Shown: positions 25,301 through 38,290, counted from the first letter of the stretch. The stretch: 64,000 bases of DNA from Rhabditoides inermis (GCA_963966185.1 CAWZYM010000329.1:712501-776500); one strand, 5' to 3'. Numbers and translations: made by a program. Notes: generated by a model from the letters alone, not told the origin.

Positions 25301-27505
25301 CGCAAATTTCGCAAATGTCGCAAGTGTCGCAAATGTCGCAAATGTCGCAAATGTCGCAATTGTCGCAAATGTCGCAAATGTCGTCAAGTATGAATGTCAA
25401 ATTGTCAGAATGTCAGAATGATGCAAACAACGCAAATGTCGCAAATGTCGAAAATGTCGCAAATAATGCAAATGTCGCAATTGTCGCAAACATCGCAAAG
25501 TAAGAATGTCAGAATTTCAGAATGATGCAAACATCGCAAATGTCGCAAATGTCGCAAATGATGCAAATGTCACAAATTATCGCAAATGCCGCGAATGTCG
25601 CAATTGTCGCAAATGTCGATAAATAAGAATGTCAGAATGATGCAAATATCGCAAATGTCGCAAATGTCGCAAATGTCGCAAATGTCGCGAATGTCGCAAT
25701 TGTCGCAATTGTCGCAATTGTCGCAATTGTCGCAATTGTCGTAAATGTCGCAAATGTCGCAATTGTCGCAAATGTCGATGAATAAGAATGTCAGAATGAT
25801 GCAAATGTCGCAAATATCGCAAATATCGCAAATGTCGCAAATGTCGCAATTGTCGCAAATGTCGCAAATGTCGCGAATGTCGCGAATGTCGCAAATGTCG
25901 CAAATGATGCAAATGTCGCAAACGTCGCGGAGTAAGAATGTCAGAATGTCAGAATGATGCAAACATCGCAAATGTCGCAAATGTCGCAAAGGATGCAAAT
26001 GTCACAAATTATCGCAAATGCCGCGAATGTCGCAATTGTCGTAAATGTCGCAAATGTTGCAAATGTCGCGAATGTCGCAATTGTCCGCAAATGTCGATAA
26101 ATAAGAATGTCAGAATGATGCAAATATCGCAAATGTCGCAAATGTCGCAAATGTCGCAAATGTCGCAAATGTCGCAAATGTCGCAAATGTCGCAAATGTC
26201 GCAAATGTCGCAATTGTCGCAAATGTCGCAAATGTCGCAAATGTCGCAAATGTCGCAAATGTCGCGAATGTCCTGTCTGAGCCTTTAACAACCTGTCCGA
26301 GTCTTTATCAGATCTGTTTAGATATTTGCAGACCTGTTTACGACCTGTGTAGTTCTGTAACGACCTGTCTGAGCCTTTAACAACCTGTCTTAGTCTTTAT
26401 CAGATCTGTTTAGATCTTTGCAGACCTGTTTACGACCTGTGTAAGTCTGTAACGACCTATTTGAGTCTTAAACAACCTGTCTGAGTCTTTTTCAGATCTG
26501 TTTAGATTTTTGCAGACCTGTTTACGACCTGTGTAATTCTGTAACGACCTGTGTGAGCCTTTAACAACCTGTCTGAGTGTTTATCAGATCTGTTTACATC
26601 TTTGCAGACCTGTTCACGACCTGTGTAAATCTGTAACGACCTGTCTGAGTCTTCAACAACCTGTCTGAGTCTTTTTCAGATCTGTTCAGATCTTTGCAGA
26701 CCTGTTTACGACCTGTGTAATTCTGTAACGACCTGTGTGAGCCTTTAACAACCTGTCTGAGTGTTTATCAGATCTGTTTAGATCTTTGCAGACCTGTTTA
26801 CGACCTGCGTACTTCTGTAACGACCTGTCTGAGCCTTTAACAACCTGTCTGAGTCTTTATCAGATCTGTTTAGATCTTTGCAGATCTGTTTACGATCTGT
26901 GTAGATCTGTAACGACCTGTCTGAGCCTTTAACAACCTGTCTGATGTTTAGATTTTTGCAGACCTGTTTACGACCTGTGAATTCTGTAACGACCTGTGTG
27001 AGCCTTTAACAACCTGTCTGAGTGTTTATCAGATCTGTTTAGATCTTTGCAGACCTGTTCACGACCTGTGTAATTCTGTAACGACCTGTCTGAGCCTTTA
27101 ACAATCTGTCTGAGTCTTTATCAGATCTGTTTAGATCTTTGCAGATCTGTTTACGACCTATGTGAGTCTGTAACGACATATTTGAGTCTTTAACAACCTG
27201 TCTGAGTCTTTATCAGATCTGTTTAGATTTTCGCAGACCTGTTTACGACCTGTGTAGATCTGTAACGACCTGTCTGAGTCTTTTACAACCTGTCTGAGTT
27301 TTTATCAGACCAGTTTAGATTTTTGAAGACCTGTTCACGACATGTGTAATTCTGTAACGACCTGTCTGAGCCTTTAACAACCTGTCTGAGATATCTGTTC
27401 AGATCTTTGGAGACCTGTTTACGACCTGTGTAATTCTGTAACGACCTGTCTGAGCCTTTAACAACCTGTCTGAGTCTTTATCTATCTGTTTAGATCTTTG
27501 CAGAC

Positions 27506-27738
27506 CTGTAACGACCTGTATGATCCTTTAACAACCTGTCTGAGTCTTCATCATATCTGTTCAGATCTTTGCAGACCTGTTTACGACCTCAGACAGGTTA
27601 ATAAAGACTCAGACAGGTTGTTAAAGACTCAGACAGGTCGTTACAGATCTACACAGGTCGTAAACAGGTCTGCAAAGATCTGAACAGATATGATGAAGAC
27701 TCAGACAGGTTGTTAAAAGATCATACAGGTCGTTACAG
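27506..27738. repeat. Palindrome in S92 unit, copy 1 (84-bp arms)
   Basis: Arms 27506-27589 and 27655-27738 are reverse complements over 84 bp with one mismatch, separated by a 65-bp loop (27590-27654). The loop and right arm are S92 in forward orientation inside a reverse array. The flip back occurs in a second, smaller hairpin near 27755-27785, where aacaggtct and agacctgtt face each other. Single-stranded DNA or RNA could form a long hairpin. The next copy is 1410 bp away. Confidence 0.92.
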
Positions 27739-28915
27739 AAATACAAAGGTCGTGAACAGGTCTTCGTCCTCTCTGCAGACCTGTTTACAACGTGTATGAG
27801 TCTGTAACGACCTGTCTGAGCCTTTAACAACCTGTCTGAGTCTTTATCAGATCTGTTTAGATCTTTGCAGACCTGTTTACGACCTGTGTAATTCTGTAAC
27901 GACCTGTCTGAGCCTTTAACAACCTGTCTGAGTCTTTAGCAACCTGTCTGAGTCTTTATCAGATCTGTTTACATCTTTGCAGACCTGTTTACGACGTGTG
28001 TGAGTCTGTAACGACCTGTCTGAGCCTATAACAACCTGTCTGAGTCTTTATCAGATCTGTTCAGATCTTTGCAGACCTGTTTACGACCTGTGTAATTCTG
28101 TAACGACCTGTCTGAGCCTTTAACAACCTGTCTGGGTCTTTAGCAACCTGTCTGAGTCTTTATCAGATCTGTTTACATCTTTGCAGACCTGTTCCCGACC
28201 TGTGTAAATCTGTAACGACCTGTCTGAGTCTTCAACAACCTGTCTGAGTCTTTTTCAGATCTGTTCAGATCTTTGCAGACCTGTTTACGACCTGTGTAAT
28301 TCTGTAACGACCTGTCTGTGCCTTTAACAACCTGTCTGAGTCTTTATCAGATCTGTTTAGATCTTTGCAGACCTGTTTACGACCTGTGTAAGTCTGTTAA
28401 GACCTATTTGAGTCTTAAACAACCTGTCTGAGTCTTTTTCAGATCTGTTTAGATTTTCGCAGACCTGTTTACGACCTGTGTAGATCTGTAACGACCTGTC
28501 TGAGTCTTTAACAACCTGTCTGAGTCTTTATCAGATCTGTTTAGATCTTTGCAGATCTGTTTACGACCTATGTGAGTCTGTAACGACATATTTGAGTCTT
28601 TAACAACCTGTCTGAGTCTTTATCAGATCTGTTTAGATTTTCGCAGACCTGTTTACGACCTGTGTAGATCTGTAACGACCTGTCTGAGTCTTTTACAACC
28701 TGTCTGAGTTTTTATCAGACCAGTTTAGATTTTTGAAGACCTGTTCACGACCTGTGTAATTCTGTAACGACCTGTCTGAGCCTTTAACAACCTGTCTGAG
28801 ATATCTGTTCAGATCTTTGGAGACCTGTTTACGACCTGTGTAATTCTGTAACGACCTGTCTGAGCCTTTAACAACCTGTCTGAGTCTTTATCTATCTGTT
28901 TAGATCTTTGCAGAC

Positions 28916-29148
28916 CTGTAACGACCTGTATGATCCTTTAACAACCTGTCTGAGTCTTCATCATATCTGTTCAGATCTTTGCAGACCTGTTTACGACCTC
29001 AGACAGGTTAATAAAGACTCAGACAGGTTGTTAAAGACTCAGACAGGTCGTTACAGATCTACACAGGTCGTAAACAGGTCTGCAAAGATCTGAACAGATA
29101 TGATGAAGACTCAGACAGGTTGTTAAAAGATCATACAGGTCGTTACAG
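28916..29148. repeat. Palindrome in S92 unit, copy 2
   Basis: Same arms and loop as copy 1; next copy 1226 bp away. Confidence 0.92.
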
Positions 29149-30141
29149 AAATACAAAGGTCGTGAACAGGTCTTCGTCCTCTCTGCAGACCTGTTTACAA
29201 CGTGTATGAGTCTGTAACGACCTGTCTGAGCCTTTAACAACCTGTCTGAGTCTTTATCAGATCTGTTTAGATCTTTGCAGACCTGTTTACGACCTGTGTA
29301 ATTCTGTAACGACCTGTCTGAGCCTTTAACAACCTGTCTGAGTCTTTAGCAACCTGTCTGAGTCTTTATCAGATCTGTTTACATCTTTGCAGACCTGTTT
29401 ACGACGTGTGTGAGTCTGTAACGACCTGTCTGAGCCTATAACAACCTGTCTGAGTCTTTATCAGATCTGTTCAGATCTTTGCAGACCTGTTTACGACCTG
29501 TGTAATTCTGTAACGACCTGTCTGAGCCTGTAACAACCTGTCTGGGTCTTTAGCAACCTGTCTGAGTCTTTATCAGATCTGTTTACATCTTTGCAGACCT
29601 GTTCCCGACCTGTGTAAATCTGTAACGACCTGTCTGAGTCTTCAACAACCTGTCTGAGTCTTTTTCAGATCTGTTCAGATCTTTGCAGACCTGTTTACGA
29701 CCTGTGTAATTCTGTAACGACCTGTCTGTGCCTTTAACAACCTGTCTGAGTCTTTATCAGATCTGTTTAGATCTTTGCAGACCTGTTTACGACCTGTGTA
29801 AGTCTGTTAAGACCTATTTGAGTCTTAAACAACCTGTCTGAGTCTTTTTCAGATCTGTTTAGATTTTCGCAGACCTGTTTACGACCTGTGTAGATCTGTA
29901 ACGACCTGTCTGAGTCTTTTACAACCTGTCTGAGTTTTTATCAGACCAGTTTAGATTTTTGAAGACCTGTTCACGACCTGTGTAATTCTGTAACGACCTG
30001 TCTGAGCCTTTAACAACCTGTCTGAGATATCTGTTCAGATCTTTGGAGACCTGTTTACGACCTGTGTAATTCTGTAACGACCTGTCTGAGCCTTTAACAA
30101 CCTGTCTGAGTCTTTATCTATCTGTTTAGATCTTTGCAGAC

Positions 30142-30374
30142 CTGTAACGACCTGTATGATCCTTTAACAACCTGTCTGAGTCTTCATCATATCTGTTCAG
30201 ATCTTTGCAGACCTGTTTACGACCTCAGACAGGTTAATAAAGACTCAGACAGGTTGTTAAAGACTCAGACAGGTCGTTACAGATCTACACAGGTCGTAAA
30301 CAGGTCTGCAAAGATCTGAACAGATATGATGAAGACTCAGACAGGTTGTTAAAAGATCATACAGGTCGTTACAG
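30142..30374. repeat. Palindrome in S92 unit, copy 3
   Basis: Same structure; next copy 1226 bp away. The flanking unit has cctgtttacgagctgtg in place of cctgtttacgacctgtg downstream (near 30510). Confidence 0.92.
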
Positions 30375-31367
30375 AAATACAAAGGTCGTGAACAGGTCTT
30401 CGTCCTCTCTGCAGACCTGTTTACAACGTGTATGAGTCTGTAACGACCTGTCTGAGCCTTTAACAACCTGTCTGAGTCTTTATCAGATCTGTTTAGATCT
30501 TTGCAGACCTGTTTACGAGCTGTGTAATTCTGTAACGACCTGTCTGAGCCTTTAACAACCTGTCTGAGTCTTTAGCAACCTGTCTGAGTCTTTATCAGAT
30601 CTGTTTACATCTTTGCAGACCTGTTTACGACGTGTGTGAGTCTGTAACGACCTGTCTGAGCCTATAACAACCTGTCTGAGTCTTTATCAGATCTGTTCAG
30701 ATCTTTGCAGACCTGTTTACGACCTGTGTAATTCTGTAACGACCTGTCTGAGCCTGTAACAACCTGTCTGGGTCTTTAGCAACCTGTCTGAGTCTTTATC
30801 AGATCTGTTTACATCTTTGCAGACCTGTTCCCGACCTGTGTAAATCTGTAACGACCTGTCTGAGTCTTCAACAACCTGTCTGAGTCTTTTTCAGATCTGT
30901 TCAGATCTTTGCAGACCTGTTTACGACCTGTGTAATTCTGTAACGACCTGTCTGTGCCTTTAACAACCTGTCTGAGTCTTTATCAGATCTGTTTAGATCT
31001 TTGCAGACCTGTTTACGACCTGTGTAAGTCTGTTAAGACCTATTTGAGTCTTAAACAACCTGTCTGAGTCTTTTTCAGATCTGTTTAGATTTTCGCAGAC
31101 CTGTTTACGACCTGTGTAGATCTGTAACGACCTGTCTGAGTCTTTTACAACCTGTCTGAGTTTTTATCAGACCAGTTTAGATTTTTGAAGACCTGTTCAC
31201 GACCTGTGTAATTCTGTAACGACCTGTCTGAGCCTTTAACAACCTGTCTGAGATATCTGTTCAGATCTTTGGAGACCTGTTTACGACCTGTGTAATTCTG
31301 TAACGACCTGTCTGAGCCTTTAACAACCTGTCTGAGTCTTTATCTATCTGTTTAGATCTTTGCAGAC

Positions 31368-31600
31368 CTGTAACGACCTGTATGATCCTTTAACAACCTG
31401 TCTGAGTCTTCATCATATCTGTTCAGATCTTTGCAGACCTGTTTACGACCTCAGACAGGTTAATAAAGACTCAGACAGGTTGTTAAAGACTCAGACAGGT
31501 CGTTACAGATCTACACAGGTCGTAAACAGGTCTGCAAAGATCTGAACAGATATGATGAAGACTCAGACAGGTTGTTAAAAGATCATACAGGTCGTTACAG
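31368..31600. repeat. Palindrome in S92 unit, copy 4
   Basis: Same structure; last palindrome of array 1, 853 bp before the junction with M9. Confidence 0.92.
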
Positions 31601-32453
31601 AAATACAAAGGTCGTGAACAGGTCTTCGTCCTCTCTGCAGACCTGTTTACAACGTGTATGAGTCTGTAACGACCTGTCTGAGCCTTTAACAACCTGTCTG
31701 AGTCTTTATCAGATCTGTTTAGATCTTTGCAGACCTGTTTACGAGCTGTGTAATTCTGTAACGACCTGTCTGAGCCTTTAACAACCTGTCTGAGTCTTTA
31801 GCAACCTGTCTGAGTCTTTATCAGATCTGTTTACATCTTTGCAGACCTGTTTACGACGTGTGTGAGTCTGTAACGACCTGTCTGAGCCTATAACAACCTG
31901 TCTGAGTCTTTATCAGATCTGTTCAGATCTTTGCAGACCTGTTTACGACCTGTGTAATTCTGTAACGACCTGTCTGAGCCTTTAACAACCTGTCTGGGTC
32001 TTTAGCAACCTGTCTGAGTCTTTATCAGATCTGTTTACATCTTTGCAGACCTGTTCCCGACCTGTGTAAATCTGTAACGACCTGTCTGAGTCTTCAACAA
32101 CCTGTCTGAGTCTTTTTCAGATCTGTTCAGATCTTTGCAGACCTGTTTACGACCTGTGTAATTCTGTAACGACCTGTCTGTGCCTTTAACAACCTGTCTG
32201 AGTCTTTATCAGATCTGTTTAGATCTTTGCAGACCTGTTTACGACCTGTGTAAGTCTGTTAAGACCTATTTGAGTCTTAAACAACCTGTCTGAGTCTTTT
32301 TCAGATCTGTTTAGATTTTCGCAGACCTGTTTACGACCTGTGTAGATCTGTAACGACCTGTCTGAGTCTTTTACAACCTGTCTGAGTTTTTATCAGACCA
32401 GTTTAGATTTTTGAAGACCTGTTCACGACCTGTGTAATTCTGTAACGACCTGT

Positions 32454-32962
32454 TGTCGCAAATGTCGATAAATAAGAATGTCAGAATGATGCAAATGTCG
32501 CAAATATCGCAAATATCGCAAATGTCGCAAATGTCGCAATTGTCGCAAATGTCGCAAATGTCGCGAATGTCGCGAATGTCGCAAATGTCGCAAATGATGC
32601 AAATGTCGCAAACGTCGCGGAGTAAGAATGTCAGAATGTCAGAATGATGCAAACATCGCAAATGTCGCAAATGTCGCAAAGGATGCAAATGTCACAAATT
32701 ATCGCAAATGCCGCGAATGTCGCAATTGTCGTAAATGTCGCAAATGTTGCAAATGTCGCGAATGTCGCAATTGTCCGCAAATGTCGATAAATAAGAATGT
32801 CAGAATGATGCAAATATCGCAAATGTCGCAAATGTCGCAAATGTCGCAAATGTCGCAAATGTCGCAAATGTCGCAAATGTCGCAAATGTCGCAAATGTCG
32901 CAATTGTCGCAAATGTCGCAAATGTCGCAAATGTCGCAAATGTCGCAAATGTCGCGAATGTC
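32454..32962 (+). repeat. M9 islet (509 bp), start of super-unit copy 2
   Basis: Exact-length counterpart of 25764-26272. It opens with tgtcgcaaatgtcgataaat and contains one core island in which the last part reads caattgtccgcaaatg. That inserted C breaks the 9-bp register and marks the islets at 25764, 32454, 39144, 46636 and 61339 as one family. It ends aatgtc against S92 ctgtctgag. Confidence 0.93.
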
Positions 32963-34195
32963 CTGTCTGAGCCTTTAACAACCTGTCCGAGTCTTTATCA
33001 GATCTGTTTAGATATTTGCAGACCTGTTTACGACCTGTGTAGTTCTGTAACGACCTGTCTGAGCCTTTAACAACCTGTCTTAGTCTTTATCAGATCTGTC
33101 TAGATCTTTGCAGACCTGTTTACGACCTGTGTAAGTCTGTAACGACCTATTTGAGTCTTAAACAACCTGTCTGAGTCTTTTTCAGATCTGTTTAGATTTT
33201 TGCAGACCTGTTTACGACCTGTGTAATTCTGTAACGACCTGTGTGAGCCTTTAACAACCTGTCTGAGTGTTTATCAGATCTGTTTACATCTTTGCAGACC
33301 TGTTCACGACCTGTGTAAATCTGTAACGACCTGTCTGAGTCTTCAACAACCTGTCTGAGTCTTTTTCAGATCTGTTCAGATCTTTGCAGACCTGTTTACG
33401 ACCTGTGTAATTCTGTAACGACCTGTGTGAGCCTTTAACAACCTGTCTGAGTGTTTATCAGATCTGTTTAGATCTTTGCAGACCTGTTTACGACCTGCGT
33501 ACTTCTGTAACGACCTGTCTGAGCCTTTAACAACCTGTCTGAGTCTTTATCAGATCTGTTTAGATCTTTGCAGATCTGTTTACGATCTGTGTAGATCTGT
33601 AACGACCTGTCTGAGCCTTTAACAACCTGTCTGATGTTTAGATTTTTGCAGACCTGTTTATGACCTGTGAATTCTGTAACGACCTGTGTGAGCCTTTAAC
33701 AACCTGTCTGAGTGTTTATCAGATCTGTTTAGATCTTTGCAGACCTGTTCACGACCTGTGTAATTCTGTAACGACCTGTCTGAGCCTTTAACAATCTGTC
33801 TGAGTCTTTATCAGATCTGTTTAGATCTTTGCAGATCTGTTTACGACCTATGTGAGTCTGTAACGACATATTTGAGTCTTTAACAACCTGTCTGAGTCTT
33901 TATCAGATCTGTTTAGATTTTCGCAGACCTGTTTACGACCTGTGTAGATCTGTAACGACCTGTCTGAGTCTTTTACAACCTGTCTGAGTTTTTATCAGAC
34001 CAGTTTAGATTTTTGAAGACCTGTTCACGACATGTGTAATTCTGTAACGACCTGTCTGAGCCTTTAACAACCTGTCTGAGATATCTGTTCAGATCTTTGG
34101 AGACCTGTTTACGACCTGTGTAATTCTGTAACGACCTGTCTGAGCCTTTAACAACCTGTCTGAGTCTTTATCTATCTGTTTAGATCTTTGCAGAC

Positions 34196-34428
34196 CTGTA
34201 ACGACCTGTATGATCCTTTAACAACCTGTCTGAGTCTTCATCATATCTGTTCAGATCTTTGCAGACCTGTTTACGACCTCAGACAGGTTAATAAAGACTC
34301 AGACAGGTTGTTAAAGACTCAGACAGGTCGTTACAGATCTACACAGGTCGTAAACAGGTCTGCAAAGATCTGAACAGATATGATGAAGACTCAGACAGGT
34401 TGTTAAAAGATCATACAGGTCGTTACAG
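34196..34428. repeat. Palindrome in S92 unit, copy 5
   Basis: Counterpart of copy 1 at +6690 bp, 1233 bp after the M9 junction as in array 1. Confidence 0.92.
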
Positions 34429-35605
34429 AAATACAAAGGTCGTGAACAGGTCTTCGTCCTCTCTGCAGACCTGTTTACAACGTGTATGAGTCTGTAACGA
34501 CCTGTCTGAGCCTTTAACAACCTGTCTGAGTCTTTATCAGATCTGTTTAGATCTTTGCAGACCTGTTTACGACCTGTGTAATTCTGTAACGACCTGTCTG
34601 AGCCTTTAACAACCTGTCTGAGTCTTTAGCAACCTGTCTGAGTCTTTATCAGATCTGTTTACATCTTTGCAGACCTGTTTACGACGTGTGTGAGTCTGTA
34701 ACGACCTGTCTGAGCCTATAACAACCTGTCTGAGTCTTTATCAGATCTGTTCAGATCTTTGCAGACCTGTTTACGACCTGTGTAATTCTGTAACGACCTG
34801 TCTGAGCCTTTAACAACCTGTCTGGGTCTTTAGCAACCTGTCTGAGTCTTTATCAGATCTGTTTACATCTTTGCAGACCTGTTCCCGACCTGTGTAAATC
34901 TGTAACGACCTGTCTGAGTCTTCAACAACCTGTCTGAGTCTTTTTCAGATCTGTTCAGATCTTTGCAGACCTGTTTACGACCTGTGTAATTCTGTAACGA
35001 CCTGTCTGTGCCTTTAACAACCTGTCTGAGTCTTTATCAGATCTGTTTAGATCTTTGCAGACCTGTTTACGACCTGTGTAAGTCTGTTAAGACCTATTTG
35101 AGTCTTAAACAACCTGTCTGAGTCTTTTTCAGATCTGTTTAGATTTTCGCAGACCTGTTTACGACCTGTGTAGATCTGTAACGACCTGTCTGAGTCTTTA
35201 ACAATCTGTCTGAGTCTTTATCAGATCTGTTTAGATCTTTGCAGATCTGTTTACGACCTATGTGAGTCTGTAACGACATATTTGAGTCTTTAACAACCTG
35301 TCTGAGTCTTTATCAGATCTGTTTAGATTTTCGCAGACCTGTTTACGACCTGTGTAGATCTGTAACGACCTGTCTGAGTCTTTTACAACCTGTCTGAGTT
35401 TTTATCAGACCAGTTTAGATTTTTGAAGACCTGTTCACGACCTGTGTAATTCTGTAACGACCTGTCTGAGCCTTTAACAACCTGTCTGAGATATCTGTTC
35501 AGATCTTTGGAGACCTGTTTACGACCTGTGTAATTCTGTAACGACCTGTCTGAGCCTTTAACAACCTGTCTGAGTCTTTATCTATCTGTTTAGATCTTTG
35601 CAGAC

Positions 35606-35838
35606 CTGTAACGACCTGTATGATCCTTTAACAACCTGTCTGAGTCTTCATCATATCTGTTCAGATCTTTGCAGACCTGTTTACGACCTCAGACAGGTTA
35701 ATAAAGACTCAGACAGGTTGTTAAAGACTCAGACAGGTCGTTACAGATCTACACAGGTCGTAAACAGGTCTGCAAAGATCTGAACAGATATGATGAAGAC
35801 TCAGACAGGTTGTTAAAAGATCATACAGGTCGTTACAG
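35606..35838. repeat. Palindrome in S92 unit, copy 6
   Basis: Counterpart of copy 2 at +6690 bp. Confidence 0.92.
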
Positions 35839-36831
35839 AAATACAAAGGTCGTGAACAGGTCTTCGTCCTCTCTGCAGACCTGTTTACAACGTGTATGAG
35901 TCTGTAACGACCTGTCTGAGCCTTTAACAACCTGTCTGAGTCTTTATCAGATCTGTTTAGATCTTTGCAGACCTGTTTACGACCTGTGTAATTCTGTAAC
36001 GACCTGTCTGAGCCTTTAACAACCTGTCTGAGTCTTTAGCAACCTGTCTGAGTCTTTATCAGATCTGTTTACATCTTTGCAGACCTGTTTACGACGTGTG
36101 TGAGTCTGTAACGACCTGTCTGAGCCTATAACAACCTGTCTGAGTCTTTATCAGATCTGTTCAGATTTTTGCAGACCTGTTTACGACCTGTGTAATTCTG
36201 TAACGACCTGTCTGAGCCTGTAACAACCTGTCTGGGTCTTTAGCAACCTGTCTGAGTCTTTATCAGATCTGTTTACATCTTTGCAGACCTGTTCCCGACC
36301 TGTGTAAATCTGTAACGACCTGTCTGAGTCTTCAACAACCTGTCTGAGTCTTTTTCAGATCTGTTCAGATCTTTGCAGACCTGTTTACGACCTGTGTAAT
36401 TCTGTAACGACCTGTCTGTGCCTTTAACAACCTGTCTGAGTCTTTATCAGATCTGTTTAGATCTTTGCAGACCTGTTTACGACCTGTGTAAGTCTGTTAA
36501 GACCTATTTGAGTCTTAAACAACCTGTCTGAGTCTTTTTCAGATCTGTTTAGATTTTCGCAGACCTGTTTACGACCTGTGTAGATCTGTAACGACCTGTC
36601 TGAGTCTTTTACAACCTGTCTGAGTTTTTATCAGACCAGTTTAGATTTTTGAAGACCTGTTCACGACCTGTGTAATTCTGTAACGACCTGTCTGAGCCTT
36701 TAACAACCTGTCTGAGATATCTGTTCAGATCTTTGGAGACCTGTTTACGACCTGTGTAATTCTGTAACGACCTGTCTGAGCCTTTAACAACCTGTCTGAG
36801 TCTTTATCTATCTGTTTAGATCTTTGCAGAC

Positions 36832-37064
36832 CTGTAACGACCTGTATGATCCTTTAACAACCTGTCTGAGTCTTCATCATATCTGTTCAGATCTTTGCAG
36901 ACCTGTTTACGACCTCAGACAGGTTAATAAAGACTCAGACAGGTTGTTAAAGACTCAGACAGGTCGTTACAGATCTACACAGGTCGTAAACAGGTCTGCA
37001 AAGATCTGAACAGATATGATGAAGACTCAGACAGGTTGTTAAAAGATCATACAGGTCGTTACAG
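36832..37064. repeat. Palindrome in S92 unit, copy 7
   Basis: Counterpart of copy 3 at +6690 bp. The flanking unit keeps gacctgtg where array 1 has gagctgtg (near 37205), so units within an array are exchanged or converted. Confidence 0.92.
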
Positions 37065-38057
37065 AAATACAAAGGTCGTGAACAGGTCTTCGTCCTCTCT
37101 GCAGACCTGTTTACAACGTGTATGAGTCTGTAACGACCTGTCTGAGCCTTTAACAACCTGTCTGAGTCTTTATCAGATCTGTTTAGATCTTTGCAGACCT
37201 GTTTACGACCTGTGTAATTCTGTAACGACCTGTCTGAGCCTTTAACAACCTGTCTGAGTCTTTAGCAACCTGTCTGAGTCTTTATCAGATCTGTTTACAT
37301 CTTTGCAGACCTGTTTACGACGTGTGTGAGTCTGTAACGACCTGTCTGAGCCTATAACAACCTGTCTGAGTCTTTATCAGATCTGTTCAGATTTTTGCAG
37401 ACCTGTTTACGACCTGTGTAATTCTGTAACGACCTGTCTGAGCCTGTAACAACCTGTCTGGGTCTTTAGCAACCTGTCTGAGTCTTTATCAGATCTGTTT
37501 ACATCTTTGCAGACCTGTTCCCGACCTGTGTAAATCTGTAACGACCTGTCTGAGTCTTCAACAACCTGTCTGAGTCTTTTTCAGATCTGTTCAGATCTTT
37601 GCAGACCTGTTTACGACCTGTGTAATTCTGTAACGACCTGTCTGTGCCTTTAACAACCTGTCTGAGTCTTTATCAGATCTGTTTAGATCTTTGCAGACCT
37701 GTTTACGACCTGTGTAAGTCTGTTAAGACCTATTTGAGTCTTAAACAACCTGTCTGAGTCTTTTTCAGATCTGTTTAGATTTTCGCAGACCTGTTTACGA
37801 CCTGTGTAGATCTGTAACGACCTGTCTGAGTCTTTTACAACCTGTCTGAGTTTTTATCAGACCAGTTTAGATTTTTGAAGACCTGTTCACGACCTGTGTA
37901 ATTCTGTAACGACCTGTCTGAGCCTTTAACAACCTGTCTGAGATATCTGTTCAGATCTTTGGAGACCTGTTTACGACCTGTGTAATTCTGTAACGACCTG
38001 TCTGAGCCTTTAACAACCTGTCTGAGTCTTTATCTATCTGTTTAGATCTTTGCAGAC

Positions 38058-38290
38058 CTGTAACGACCTGTATGATCCTTTAACAACCTGTCTGAGTCTT
38101 CATCATATCTGTTCAGATCTTTGCAGACCTGTTTACGACCTCAGACAGGTTAATAAAGACTCAGACAGGTTGTTAAAGACTCAGACAGGTCGTTACAGAT
38201 CTACACAGGTCGTAAACAGGTCTGCAAAGATCTGAACAGATATGATGAAGACTCAGACAGGTTGTTAAAAGATCATACAGGTCGTTACAG
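38058..38290. repeat. Palindrome in S92 unit, copy 8
   Basis: Counterpart of copy 4 at +6690 bp. Confidence 0.92.

Larger units (their letters stand above)
3094..26272 (+). repeat. M9 minisatellite block 1 (9-bp unit aaatgtcgc)
   Basis: About 23 kb of tandem 9-mers, mostly aaatgtcgc, with recurring variants caattgtcg, gaatgtcgc, aaatgatgc, aaatgttgc, aaatatcgc and aaatgtccc. Runs of 9-mers are broken by fixed non-9-bp islands: one with gtaagaatgtcagaat, one with gataaataagaatgtc, one with gccaagtaagaatgtc, and one with cacaaattatcgcaaatgcc. Islands recur at irregular spacing (about 190 to 620 bp), giving modules that are themselves duplicated at kb scale. Each pure unit holds one CpG. The 9-bp length is three codons, so all six frames stay open until an island brings a stop. 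I see no sign of protein selection: no frame is preferred and indels are not confined to multiples of three at islands. Confidence 0.95.
25764..32453 (+). repeat. 6690-bp composite super-unit, copy 1 (M9 islet + reverse S92)
   Basis: 509 bp of M9 (25764-26272) followed by 6181 bp of reverse S92 (26273-32453). The whole is repeated in direct tandem at 32454-39143: every internal landmark is shifted by exactly 6690 bp. I noticed only a handful of substitutions between copies, for example ctgtttag to ctgtctag near 33100 and tttacgacc to tttatgacc near 33660. The right end joins S92 (gacctgt) to M9 (tgtcgcaaatg) with a TGT shared by both sides, as expected of the breakpoint that created the tandem. 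Confidence 0.92.
26273..32453 (-). repeat. S92 satellite array, reverse orientation (array 1)
   Basis: About 67 monomer equivalents of the 92-bp repeat on the minus strand relative to 361-3093. Read on the plus strand, a monomer is cgacctgtctgagcctttaa, caacctgtctgagtctttat, cagatctgtttagatctttg, cagacctgttta, cgacctgtgtaattctgtaa: three 20-mers, a 12-mer and a 20-mer, all related. From 27506 on, monomers are grouped into units of 1410, 1226 and 1226 bp. The 1410 unit equals 1226 plus two extra monomers (184 bp, near 28500-28690). Each unit includes a short stretch flipped to forward orientation, which produces the palindromes listed separately. Confidence 0.95.

Noticed and set aside
3094..26272. 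CRISPR array
   Set aside because: Units are directly adjacent with no unique spacers of constant length, the period is 9 bp, and there are no cas genes; the DNA is eukaryotic.
3094..26272. Telomeric repeat
   Set aside because: The 9-bp unit aaatgtcgc does not resemble TTAGGG-type telomere repeats, lacks G-runs, and is interrupted by islands.
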